Source of the DNA: Apis mellifera
Taxonomy: Eukaryota > Arthropoda > Insecta > Hymenoptera > Apidae
Direction of reading: 5' to 3'
NCBI RefSeq assembly: GCF_003254395.2
Contig: NC_037646.1
Span: 11,403,381 to 11,467,380, forward strand
DNA: 64,000 bases
Shown: positions 25,137-36,522 of the stretch, piece after piece
Layout of the letters: each line of letters starts with the position of its first letter
Position numbering within the stretch: position 1 is the first letter of the stretch
Program-made: the position numbers and the translations under genes
The notes under the pieces: generated by a model
The model's input: only the letters and a program-made list of their open reading frames with translations
Databases searched by the model: none
Told to the model about the DNA's origin: nothing

Positions 25137-28100
25137 TTATGAAGATCTTTCTCCTTTTTTTTTCTTTTTTTCATTTTCTTCTTTTAAGTTTTGAAGCTCT
25201 AATTCAAGTGCTCGTTGTTTTTTACGATTTATAGGTATTTTTGAAAGCCATGCTATAATTAGAATTATCGTAAATTAAATTAATCATAAATATTAATATT
25301 ATTTTATAGAACATATATATACAAACCTAAAAACGCGGATTCTTCCTCGCAAAAAACTGGATCTTTTGAGCTCAATGCATTTATTAATTCTCCGTGTGTC
25401 AATGGATGAGTTCTTAATTGCATTATTCGTTTTGTAGTCATTACCTATATGATATTTATATGTAATTATTAGAAAAAAAATATAAAAAAAAATGTTACAT
25501 ATAATAATTACATTATTACAAAATAATAATTCTTCCTCCAATACCTCATTAATTGATGCTAATACAGTGCCAATAGTAAAACCATCACAAATTTTAGTCA
25601 TAATAGTTGTATCAAATTGTCTATTAATTCCAGAATGCTATAAATATAAATATATATATTCTAATAATAAAAACTTATTTTACAGATTAAATATATTATA
25701 TTGTATATTTTTTAATAAAAATTTAATATCTAATACAATTTAAATTAATAAAATTATACTTTATATAATAAATCTTTCCATATGAGAGACATAGTTCCAT
25801 AATCTGGCCTAGGAATATATATAATTTTGTCATAAGTTTGATATAAAAGTTTTTGATCTCCATCCCATGGTGAACTTGAGATTCCAATAAGAATCACTTT
25901 ATCTTCATTTGTAATACTTTTTACTAACTTGGGAAGATCTCTTTTTAAACGTTTTGGATCAGTTTTATCTGTTTTTAGAATTTTTTTTACAAATGGTTTC
26001 TCTGCTCCTTCCATAAATATCACTGATGGTTGAAGCAAACGAGATACCTTTATACATAAAAAATATAAAATTATTTTCTCTATAACTCATGTAATTATTC
26101 TTATTTCATTTTTCTTACCTTTGATATCAAATGCATAAGCATAATTAATCCTGATTTACCAGGATATTTTCCAGCAATGTTAGCTGGTGTAATGTCAAAT
26201 AATGTAGCTCCAAGTTCTGTGCAAATTGCATTTACTAGCATTTTTTTACCACTACCATGTGGACCTGCTATTAATACGGATCTTATTAATGGTGTAAGTT
26301 CTCTAAGAGTATTGTCTCCCAAAGGAAGTATACAATATTCAGCTATCAATTGTCTTATATCTCCTATTAGTAGAAATAACATAATTTAAAAGATTACTTA
26401 AAAGATTTATATTTTTAAAAGATATATTTTATTTAATAAGTTAAAATAAGGATGAGAAATGTGAAAAGTATAATAAATTTAAATTAATATTGAACACTTA
26501 ACCAAATGTTGGCAAAGATTCTATCTTCTTTTCTTTTAAATTATAGTTTAAGAAAGATTTTTCGCCTTTAAAGTCATTAAGTGGAATTTCTTTATGAAGT
26601 TTAATAATTCCTTGAGTTAATAATTCTTCAAATAAAGATTCTGTTGTTCTATCAGGTGTCAAATCCTTCTCTTTTCTCTTTTTATTTTTTTTTGTACTAC
26701 GGCGAATTCTTTTTTGACTTTTTTTAGGGCGTTTGCCTTTAAAACCTTTATCTCTATCTAATGCATTTTGTAATGCTTCAATATCGCCTTGAAATATAAT
26801 ATAAAATTATAAAAACATTTTGCATTTTATACATATATTAATCTAAAATTTACCTCTGAGTGCTTGATCAACTGTAATACGAACTTCATTTTCTACTTCA
26901 TTAATTGTTTCATTCTCTATTATGTCTAAATATGGTAATTGTGCTGCATTCATAGTTTCATCTTTATTTTTCCATATTTCTTGATATTCTTGATTAGCAT
27001 ATATTAATTCTGATAGAAAATTAGAAGGGATTGATTTGAAACCTTGTTCAATTTCATCTTCTGATTGTTCAACATTATTATCTTTTTTTGATTTTAATTT
27101 TTTAGATTTTTTGGATTCTTTTGATGATACTGCTGTTGATTTACTTATGGTACTTTCAGTTTCCTAAATAAAAATCAACACAATCATTTAATTCAAAAAT
27201 CAAAATATATATATTATATAAATATTAATTACTTGTCTGCTAAATATGATTCTGGATCCACCACTTTCTGCAGATGGTAAATCAGGAATTTTTCCTGTTT
27301 GTTGGAAATAAGTTTTTATCCAATTTCGAACTTCAGTTCTTATATTTTCCTCTATTATAGCGCTTTTTTCTTTATGTATCCTTTCCTTAGTTGTAATCAT
27401 TAAATTTTCGTATAATTCTTGATATTTTATTTGTTTCTCATATCTTTCTTCTTTGATCTTTTCAACTTGTTTGGCGTTTTCAGTAATTTCTTGACTCGGT
27501 TGAAGCATACCTTCAAAAATAATATATATAATTCATATATTTTATTTGTTTATATATTTATTTTTCCTACTTATTTTATTATTTTAATAAAAGATACCAA
27601 TTAACAACATTTCCTCGAGACATCTTTTTCGAATTTTAAATCTAGTTAGATATCCTCTCCAAATTTTTTGAATTTTTATTGCAGCTATTGTTTCGTTCGG
27701 CTCATTTTTTATCTCTGTTTCGGCTTTAATTGCAGATTTATCTTTTATTTGACAAATTTCTTTCATAAATTGAAATTTTAATCGATCTTGCCTAGCACGT
27801 TCATGAGCCTAATTTATGTAAATAATATATAAATATATACAACATATATGAGAGAATTCATATGCTTATACTATTTTAAGTTTTAATTCTGTGACAAGTA
27901 TTTCTTTGTATTTCATCGATAATTTATAATAAAAATATTTTAATTAAATTATGTTATACATATACTTGTTAAAAGTAGTTAAAAATATAAGCGTTCGAAT
28001 ATTTTCGTTTTATTATACATTGATAATTTTCAAGATAATTTTCTTATATAATTATAGAAAGATAATTTTCTTTTTTATTTTAAAAATTTCGTTTAAAAAA

Positions 28101-28611
28101 TTTTTACCTGTATAAGCCTTATTGCTTCCAATTCAGTCATCTTTTTTGGTATAATTGTTTTATCCAAAATACCCATATTTTTTAAAGTATTTTCTATATA
28201 ATTTCGTTTTTCCTTAATTTCTTGTAAACGTTCGCGTTTAAAATATCTGGGTATTTGAATTTCAATTTCTTGTGGAGTAACATTTAATTTTATTAGAATA
28301 TCATCAAAATAATTGTACTCTGAAATATCTATTTCGACTAATTCATGTTTTAATTCTAAAATTCTTCCGAGACATGAAACTAACATTTTTTTTATTAATA
28401 ATCGTTTTTGTGGTTGAATTATTTGATCGTAACACAGTTCTAATTTATTATAAATAATAATATATCTTACATATAATTCTGAAATCGTATTATGAATTTT
28501 CTTACGATCTTTTTGCGGTTTAGCATTTTGTAAATTTGTATCCACTTGAAGAAGTTCCTCCAAAGCAATTTGTGCACTTTTCCAGAGTTCATTATATGTT
28601 ATATTTGACAT
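25137..28611 (-). CDS. Iqca1: IQ and AAA domain-containing protein 1 (dynein regulatory complex subunit 11)
   Basis: Ten exons on the minus strand, 28611-28108, 27808-27598, 27510-27233, 27163-26854, 26787-26503, 26363-26119, 26047-25760, 25637-25545, 25444-25327 and 25252-25137, join in phase to 815 residues, close to human IQCA1 (about 820). The N-terminal half is helical. An IQ motif, IKIQKIWRGYLTRFKIRKR, lies at about residues 212-230. A basic Lys/Arg-rich stretch (RPKKSQKRIRRSTKK) lies in the middle. The AAA core has Walker A GPHGSGKK (about 563-570). The Walker B position reads VIFMEGAEK instead of hhhhDE, as is also degenerate in the family. The C-terminal tail, AWLSKIPINRKKQRA then a Lys-rich end, matches the IQCA1 ending. 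It belongs to the nexin-dynein regulatory complex of motile axonemes, so expression in testis or chordotonal neurons is expected. It starts 668 bp from the divergent CSN3 gene. Confidence 0.93.
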
Positions 28612-29279
28612 AATAATAAAAAAAATATTTAATATTTTTTTTTTCTTTTTTAAGAAAAGTGAAAATACAATTGAATTTTAATTGAAAGATATAATGAAAA
28701 CACTTTGCTTTATTCTATTTTTAGAATTGTTAGAAATCGTTAATATCCTAGCAACCATCAATTAAGTTAACAATACATAAAATTCCTTTTTTACCTATAC
28801 AAAATAAGTAATATGTATTTAAAATAAGATACACAGATATATTTAAATATTTACTTTAATACTTTTACAAAAATTAGTACAATGTAGTATTTAAAATAAT
28901 CATATTCATTAATCATAAGATTATAATTTTTAAAGCAATAGATACAAAAATTTTACTTTATATAATGAATATATATATTGAATATATTTTCAATTTATAA
29001 TGATTCTCACACATATACAATTAAAAAATTAATTTAAAATAATTTAAATTTGTAAAGAAAATATATTTATTTCAATATATTTCAATTCAAATTTTGTGTA
29101 ACCCATAACATAAAAGAGGGAGTTCGATGCAACCGGCTATTTTCGTAACATGCTTCAGAGCATTCCGGGTGCCTCTTTCAAAACGTCATCTTAAGTGATC
29201 GTTTGTTCACGAAAATAATTTCTGTAAATACGGTTCACCACCGACCAAAGGTGGTGATGAGAAGAAACCATTTGCAGTA
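28612..29279. promoter_or_regulatory. Divergent promoter interval IQCA1 / CSN3
   Basis: The two genes point away from each other across 668 bp. The left part is AT-rich. The right part, 29105-29279, is much richer in G+C and probably holds the CSN3 start site and leader. It contains an 8 bp stem, TCACCACC at 29235-29242 and GGTGGTGA at 29250-29257, with a 7 base loop, ending 22 bases before the CSN3 ATG. No TATA box is evident. Confidence 0.55.
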
Positions 29280-31210
29280 ATGGCATCAGCATTGGAGCTA
29301 TTTGTAAATAATGTGCGGACACTCTCAAAACAAGGTGCGACAGATGTTCAGATCTTCCTTACATTCTCACGTACCTAACCTCTAAGAATTATCCTAAAGG
29401 ATTATTAGAACATTTTGCATTACTTTGAAATAATCCTTTTTTAAAAAATAAGATTCGAATTCGCACTATTTTCTCATTTTGTTATCCAATAATTCTTCAA
29501 TGTAATTTTATTCAGATTATATGTAAATTTAATTTATACATTAAATTTATTTATAATTCAAATTCTAAATATTTTTCATAGCACCATATGAATTATTTTC
29601 TTAAAATTTTTGGCATTAATAAAAAAAATATATGTATTTCTTTAATCAATATTTTGCAAGTAAAATTACTATTTTTATATTATTATTATTATTATATTAA
29701 TATTTTTATATTAATATAAGTTATTAAATTATATTATTTAATTATCTTATGTTTCATAGGTAATTTTAGGGAGCTATCCGAAATAATAAGTAAAAGTACA
29801 GATGTTCTAATAAAAAATGGACAACACTTAGATAATGTTTTGGAAACCTTAAATTTGCAAGAACATTCATTAGGTATTTTGGCAGTACTATGTGTAAAAT
29901 TTTCACTGCCTAATCCTAATGGTGCAAACAATGCTGATGCTTATAAACCATTATTTAGTCAGGTTCAGGAATTTATTATTGGTTGTAATGGAGAACAAGT
30001 TAGATTTGCTTCTGATATATGTAAGATTTATATTTTCTTTTTTTTTCATGAATATTGAAATTATAATAAAAATATTTTTATTTTATTTATAATTTTTATT
30101 ACAGATGCCGAATTATGTCATTTATTTACTCAAACATTGGTTGAATTACAAATACCATTGCGTGGTATTGAACTTTTATGCCGTGCAATACGTAAAATAC
30201 AACTATTTGATAGTCAGCTTACTTCAATACATGCAGATCTTTGTCAACTATGTCTTCTTTCTAAGTGTTTTAAGCCAGCACTTGAATTTCTTGATATAGA
30301 TGTTACTGGTATCAATCAAGAAGAAGGACAGTTTGATTCAAAATATTTTTTACTTTATTATTATTATGGTGGTATGATATATACAGCATTAAAAAATTAT
30401 GACAGAGCATTATATTTTTTTGAAGTATGTGTAACAACACCTGCCATGGCAGTTAGTTATATTATGTTAGAGGCCTACAAAAAATATATTTTGGTCTCTT
30501 TAATACTGCATGGAAAAGTTTTAAATTTACCTAGGTACACAAGTCAAGTGGTTAATAGGTACATGAAACCATTGGGTCAACAGTATCAAGAATTAGCTAC
30601 AGCTTATCAAATGAATAGTTGTGAAGAAGTGCAAAATATTATTACCAAGTATCAACAATTATTTACAAGAGACCATAATATGGGATTGGTGAAACAAGTG
30701 TTGAGCTATTTATATAAAAAGAACATACAAAGGTTGACAAAAACTTTTTTAACTCTTAGCTTAAGTGATGTGGCTAGCAGAGTTCAATTGTCTGGACCTG
30801 CTGATGCAGAAAAATATATATTAAACATGGTAAATTTATTAATAATATTTATTAATAACATAATAATATATATTCAAATATTATATAAAAGTATTTTATA
30901 TTTATAATTTTAGATAGAAGATGGTGAGATTTTTGCAACAATCAATCAAAAAGATGGTATGGTAGTATTTCATGATGATCCAGAAAAATATAATTCGCCA
31001 CAAATGTTGGCAAAACTAGAAAAAGAAATGGCAGCGTGTATGGAATTGGATAAACGAGTTCTTGAAATGGAGGAAGAAGTTGTTCTTACACCTCAATATG
31101 TTCGAAAAGCTTGTGGACAAAATGATCAAGATGATCAAACAGCTGGTCCTGCTCCAACAAATGTAACAAATGTGCAAGGTCAATCTAAACATAGCAACTA
31201 TTCCATGTAA
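29280..31210 (+). CDS. CSN3: COP9 signalosome complex subunit 3
   Basis: Four exons, 29280-29334, 29760-30020, 30105-30829 and 30914-31210, join in phase to 445 residues. The start MASALELFVNNVRTLSKQG and the pattern of helical repeats (ADLCQLCLLSKCFKPALEFL, YYYYGGMIYTALKNYDRALYFFE) match CSN3. A C-terminal PCI domain follows, containing the conserved LSDVASRVQLSGPADAEKYI, GEIFATINQKDGMVVFHD and ALEKEM-like closing helix. The extreme C-terminus (QNDQDDQTAGPAPTN) is a disordered tail of the kind seen in insects. CSN3 is a structural subunit of the eight-subunit complex that removes NEDD8 from cullins and so controls cullin-RING ubiquitin ligases. An AATAAA lies at 31462-31467. AT-rich codon use is normal for this window. 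Confidence 0.96.
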
Positions 31211-32190
31211 CATATACACGTCGTTGTGCGTTATCTTTATTAAAAAAAAGAAAAAAATGAAGCAAATCTTGTTGAAAGCAAGGACTTGAACATTTAGAAG
31301 CCTGTTTTGGATGAAGATGGATATCCGAAATTTGGCTAAACATAATCTATTTTGTACAAAACAAAAAAAAAATATTACTATTTGTCATTATATGGAATTA
31401 TAAGCTATTGAAGTAGTAAAAGTAACAAAAGATATGAAAAATTATAAAATGTCCTTTTTATAATAAATCATATAAGTACCCTTTCTGGATCTATCTAAAA
31501 CTGAAGGCTGATTGATATATTGTAAGTTATAAAGTGTGTCTGTGAAGGAGTTACCAATTCAAATATATTTTATTTTCTAAGCCTTATACAATTAATTTTT
31601 GTACAAAATATACTATGCATATGAAACAAAATTAAAAATTATTTCCTTAATAATTACTTAACATCTGAAGCAGGCTTTATATGCAATGCAAAAAAGAAAA
31701 TATTGTACATGTTGTAGTTAGAATATTGTGATACATTATTGCAAAATTATCACAATTTTTTATAGAAATTCCTATTTAATAAATACACGTGTATATTCAT
31801 GAAAATATCAAATATTAAACATTAACCTAATAACAAAAAAATTTTATAGGAACTATGTAAAAAAATATAAAAGAAAATGAATTTAATTAATTGATTTTGC
31901 ACTATAAAAATATTTTGATCAAAATCTAATTTGCATATTGTTATAAGTATTCTATAAAAATATTAATATTTGTTATTGTGAAAAAACCAAGTTATCAAGC
32001 TAAAATGATTCTCATTAAACAAATGTTAAGCATATAAATTTTGAATTTCTTAATGTAATATCTCCCATGTATTTACACGTGTATTTTCATATACATTTAA
32101 AAACCATCATGTCTGATTTTTTAACTTAATATATGGGCATTTCTATAAAAATCCATAAAAATTCATCAATATGGATAATATAACAATGAA

Positions 32191-32240
<50 letters not shown>

Positions 32241-32615
32241 TTCTCACAAAATGAAAGGTAAACAAATACAAGTTTATTTATCATTTATGAAAAAAGAAAT
32301 AAGAAATACTCAATGCATTATTATACTAGGTAAGTATAAGACTATTATGTTTTTCAGTTCAATAAAAATCAGTTGTGCATTTATATACAAAATTTATTAT
32401 ACAGGATTTATTATTACAATTATTTTATCTCAAAGTTAACAAAAAAATATTTAAGAAAGATAATTTAAATTATTATCAAAAATATTTAAAAATTTTAATT
32501 TATATTAAATATTCTGGAATGTAGTATAACATATATTTCTTTTGAAGTTGACTTATAATATCATTATTTTTTGTTAAATGATAGTTAAATATTTAAAATT
32601 AATTTATGGTATATA
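31211..32615. other. CSN3 3' UTR and convergent intergenic region
   Basis: About 1.4 kb between CSN3 and the convergent NMRK gene. An AATAAA is at 31462-31467 on the plus strand. A (TA)n(TG)n(TA)n microsatellite lies at about 32192-32240. No coding or RNA gene is apparent. Confidence 0.7.
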
Positions 32616-32621
32616 TTTATT
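32616..32621 (-). terminator. Polyadenylation signal for the NMRK1 gene
   Basis: Minus-strand AATAAA, about 37 bases after the kinase stop codon. Confidence 0.6.
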
Positions 32622-32657
32622 GTAATTTTTCTTTAACGTATAATAATAATTAAAACC

Positions 32658-33248
32658 TTATGATAATAATTTTTTTATTTCGTTAAAAATTATTTCAAAT
32701 ATCTCTTTTTTACTTTTTGATCCATCAATGAATGTTATTGTATTATACAAATCATTGTCTTTCATTAATTCATCTTTGTGCTTTATATATTCTGGCCATA
32801 CAACTTTTTCAAAATAACCAGGAACATCTGGTGGATCATACTTTCTTTCTTTCCTTCTCTCCCAACATCGTTCTTTGTTTAATGTTATGAAATATTTACG
32901 ATCACATAAATTTGAAATAACCTTACATTTAAAAAGCAAAAATCCATCTAATATTAATATATTTTTGTTGATCATTTCGGAAGGATTACTTTCATTCGGA
33001 AAAGATTCGATTAATTGTAAAATATCTGAATACATTTTTTCCATATCCATACTAGTTATTAATTCCCAATTAAAATGATTAAGTTCTTTTACCAATACAT
33101 GTCGTGGATCATCTTTCGACAAGAAATAATTATCTTGGTGTAACACTATTGAGTTTTTTAACTTTTCATGAAGTTGGGTAGCTACAGAAGTTTTTCCACT
33201 ACATGTTGTACCCGAAATACCAATTACAAACCATTTTTTTGAAGACAT
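32658..33248 (-). CDS. NMRK1: Nicotinamide riboside kinase 1
   Basis: Single-exon gene of 196 residues, close to the family's ~200. The P-loop GISGTTCSGKTS spans residues 10-21, with Lys19. HQDNYFLSKDD gives the acidic residue that acts as base and metal ligand. EGFLLF of the family appears here as LDGFLLFKCK. The lid region has RRKERKYDPPDVPGYFEKVVWPEY, containing the very characteristic PPDxPGYF...VWP signature. It phosphorylates nicotinamide riboside (and nicotinic acid riboside) to the mononucleotide, a salvage step to NAD+ in the cytosol. The gene lies 177 bp downstream of DPM2 on the same strand, with its own ATG in good context. No intron is needed. Uridine kinases share the fold, but the PPDxPGYF motif favours NMRK1. 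Confidence 0.93.
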   Translation of the reverse strand: MSSKKWFVIGISGTTCSGKTSVATQLHEKLKNSIVLHQDNYFLSKDDPRHVLVKELNHFNWELITSMDMEKMYSDILQLIESFPNESNPSEMINKNILILDGFLLFKCKVISNLCDRKYFITLNKERCWERRKERKYDPPDVPGYFEKVVWPEYIKHKDELMKDNDLYNTITFIDGSKSKKEIFEIIFNEIKKLLS

Positions 33249-33425
33249 TTTATATTATTTATGTTATTTATATCGTATCTTAGAATAGGTTATCTTAAAC
33301 TAACGTATTATGAATAATATTACGTAACTTGTATTAATTTCCCTATTTAATCAATAATAAAACATACAATGTAAATGTTTTATAACAAAAATTATTAATA
33401 TAAAATAAAATTCTATCTATAAATA

Positions 33426-33686
33426 TTATGATTCATGAGTTTTACTTGATTTATAAATTGAATAATATGGCTTAACATGATAAATAGTAAATAATATTAA
33501 TCCACCAATGAAACATAAGCCCAAAATAGCAGGAAACATTAATGCAATATTGTAAGAACCAAAACATGATCGTATTCTGTTATCATCAATAAATGGTAAG
33601 CCAATGATCCATATAGTATAATACAAAAATAAAATGCAAGTCACAATCAATATTGCTTTACCCTTCTTACGATCGCTGTTAAACAT
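33426..33686 (-). CDS. DPM2: Dolichol-phosphate mannosyltransferase subunit 2
   Basis: Single exon, 86 residues (family about 84). Two membrane segments are visible: about residues 11-31 (ILIVTCILFLYYTIWIIGL) and about 48-68 (ALMFPAILGLCFIGGLILF). Between them lies LPFIDDNRIRSCF, matching the YYTxWxxxLPFID signature of DPM2. In animals DPM2 holds the catalytic DPM1 and DPM3 in the endoplasmic reticulum membrane. The complex makes dolichol-phosphate-mannose for N-glycans, GPI anchors and O-mannosylation. It sits between AROS and NMRK1 on the minus strand, 215 bp after AROS and 177 bp before NMRK1. A start Met with adjacent Lys/Arg (MFNSDRKKGK) leaves the N-terminus cytosolic. Confidence 0.9.
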   Translation of the reverse strand: MFNSDRKKGKAILIVTCILFLYYTIWIIGLPFIDDNRIRSCFGSYNIALMFPAILGLCFIGGLILFTIYHVKPYYSIYKSSKTHES

Positions 33687-33883
33687 TTTATAATTAAAAA
33701 TTATAATAGATTATTATTATATTAGTTACTTTATGATGAAATATATGAAAATGTTTTTATATATTTATGATAAATATCATATCATATAATATAGTATCAA
33801 ATAAAATTTATTAAGTGAATTTAATAATATTTTTTCTTAATCTTGTTTATCTAAGATAATTTAGGAAATACAATTTATTTAAT

Positions 33884-33889
33884 AAAAAT
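33884..33889 (-). terminator. Polyadenylation signal for the AROS-like gene
   Basis: Minus-strand AATAAA about 13 bases past the stop codon; it is the nearest hexamer and implies a very short 3' UTR, consistent with the tight spacing to DPM2. Confidence 0.5.
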
Positions 33890-33901
33890 ACAATTTACTT
33901 A

Positions 33902-34535
33902 TTATTGATCCATATATTCTTTCTCAAACTTTTTGAAATCTTCTTCAGTAAATGCAGTAGTTTCAGATTCTTTAGGTTTCTTTACTTTTGGAATATATTT
34001 CTTTTTCAAGGCTCTCTCTAATAACTGTTATTAAAATTTTTGATTAAAATTTATTTTTCAAGTAATTTAAAATTTATAAAAATGAGTACCTTATTTGTTG
34101 TATTTGGATCAATACGATTATTACTAAGTATTAAAAGTTTCTGTATATTTTTATCTGTAGAATCTTTTTGTGCAGCTAATTTTTTTTGAGTTTCATAGAC
34201 AGTTATTTTACTTGATCGTCCAAAAATTGTACCAAGATCTTTAAAAAATATTTATGTCTTATAAGTTGAATGAATAATTGATTATATGTAATATTTTATT
34301 TAAAAAATTATAGATACCTGTTTTATCATTTTTAGATAATATCCTGTGTTTTGGAGGGATTAGATCCAGTGTACCTTTATACTTTATATGTTTTCTTTTC
34401 TTTCTTTCTATAAATAAAAATTTTATATCACATGATATAAATTTATAACCTGTACAAATTAAGACTTATACCTTGTTTTATGCTTTTTTCACAACCCATT
34501 AACTCAAGTCCTTTTCTTACAAGCGAATTTGACAT
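33902..34535 (-). CDS. RPS19BP1: Active regulator of SIRT1 / RPS19-binding protein 1 homologue
   Basis: Four small exons, 34535-34472, 34407-34318, 34238-34090 and 34024-33902, join in phase to 141 residues. The exons are too short to show as conspicuous open frames. The N-terminus MSNSLVRKGLELM resembles the AROS start (S-x-LxRxGLEL). The C-terminus TAFTEEDFKKFEKEYMDQ matches the strongly conserved TVFTEEDFxKFxxEY ending of that family. The middle is rich in Lys and Arg (ERKKRKHIKYKG; ALKKKYIPKVKKPK), fitting a nucleolar protein. In mammals AROS binds ribosomal protein S19, takes part in small-subunit assembly and activates SIRT1; the ribosomal role is the more likely one in insects. Neighbouring small genes on the same strand are DPM2 and NMRK1; each seems to have its own start, so co-transcription is not implied. 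Confidence 0.86.
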
Positions 34536-36522
34536 TTTTATTTCAATTTCTATATAACATATAAAAATATTAATTAAAAAACATCATGTTATAATGAAAA
34601 ATTACATCATCACGAAAAACGAACATAATCAAAAATGTCTCGTGTTCTGATCGCATAAAAAATCATGATACGATCTCTATAATTTAGATTTGATATGATA
34701 ATAGACTTATATATGAATTAAATATTATTTATGAATTAAAAATTTTGTTTATATTTTTAGAACACAATAAAAATATAATAATCATTTTATAAAATTTTTA
34801 TATATTTATATATGTTGCTAATATATTAATAACAATAGTAATTATAATATTTATACATAACAATAGTATATAATATTTATTGACATATAAAAAAAATTTA
34901 TATAAAAAAATAAATATATATATTTATGATATATAAAAATTATATCAAATAAACTTAAAATTTTTAATCAATAAATTAGACAAAGAATAAAAAATTATAA
35001 CATAATATAATATAATTCTTATAAAATTAATCAGATAGATAGAACTGTTTCTTAAATGAATAAATTTTTTAAAATAGACATAGTCAATGAAAAAAAATTC
35101 GAGAATCAGCGTCATTTCCAGAGTGTCGCAAATAAAACAAAAATAACAAACAAAAATAATAAACAAGAAAAAAATTAGTATAAATATAAATATAAAAATT
35201 GTAAATCATCTCTTGAATATCAGATGTCTTTTTTAAAAATCATCTTTTTAAAAGTATTCAAAAGTTGGTTCTCAATTTTTAATTAACTTTATCTTTTGTT
35301 TTTAAAAGATAAAGTTAATTAAGATCTTTGGCATTTAAAAAATGATTTTCAATTAATTCTTACTTTATCTCTATCCTTCTCCTATTGTTTTGTCTTTATC
35401 TATATTTATCTTCATTTGCAATAAAGAAGGCACTGATTTCATAATTTTTATCCTCTCTCTGTTCTATTATTTTCTTATTCTTGGCGCCAGATCAGTTAAA
35501 ATATAGGATATCAATTAAATATATTTTCATCATTTTTTTTCAAAATTATAATATTCTTAATATAAAATATAATAATATATCTTCTAATATATCTTCAATA
35601 TAAAAAAATATAGATTTTTCATTTTTATTTCTAATTCGCAAAGTATAATTATATAAACTATTTTAATAAATATAATCATATATAAAATGTAAGTTTATAT
35701 ATTTACAATTATATAATCCATAATCTATTTTTTGTAATTTTATTTCTTATTTGTAATTTTATATTAAAATTTAATTTCAATTCCAACCATTACCAATTTT
35801 ACTCTGAGTTGTAATGTTACTCTAAGTCAAATTAGTAATATTAAGAATAAAACAAAAATAATAAAAGATTCCTAGTGACCTAGGGGTATAGGAAAAAACA
35901 TGTATTGAATGTTAGCTCTGTATATTCTATATTTGTAATAAATACATTTCCCGTCCTGTTTATTTTCTTATTTAAATAATAATATTTTTTAATATTTTTT
36001 AAAAATTATATTAATCTATTTAATTTTATAAATTTTATAAATACAGAATATAATTAAATATATTTTATTTATATTAATTAAATATAAATAGAATAGTAAT
36101 ATTTTAATAAAAAACAATTACAATAATTTTTTATTTGTACATTATAATTACATTATAATTTATAATAATTTATGATTCTTTTTTTTTTTTTTATTAAAAA
36201 GTCATATATAATTTTTAAAAAATATTTAAGAACTATAATTACATAAAATCATAAAAATTTATGATTATTAAATTTAATTTTATTTTACATGAATCAATAT
36301 AAAATTTTTTTTAAATACTTAATATCTAAAAATAACAATATTACATATATATAAAAATATATTTTATTGATAATCAGTTTACTTAATATCAATTTATTTG
36401 AACATGCCGTTCAATAGTTGAAGTCGAAATATCAAGTTGTTTGAAATCTAATTATTAATATTAAAGAAATTGTTTCTTTATTTTGTGGATTTATAGAAAA
36501 ATAAATAATAAATAACGTTAAA
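34536..36522. other. Divergent intergenic region AROS / Vps39
   Basis: About 2 kb of AT-rich DNA with promoters expected at each end. Near 35281-35320 an AAAAGATAAAGTTAATTAA segment is repeated in inverted orientation (TTAACTTTATCTTTTGTTTTTAAAAGATAAAGTTAA), listed separately. No coding sequence was recognised. Confidence 0.65.
35284..35319. repeat. Hairpin: 16 bp perfect inverted repeat
   Basis: TTAACTTTATCTTTTG is followed by TTTTTA and then AAAAGATAAAGTTAA. The matching core TTAACTTTATCTTTT pairs with AAAAGATAAAGTTAA (15-16 bp) across a loop of about 6 bases. In RNA it would form a clean stem-loop. It lies in the divergent promoter region between AROS and Vps39. Confidence 0.8.
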
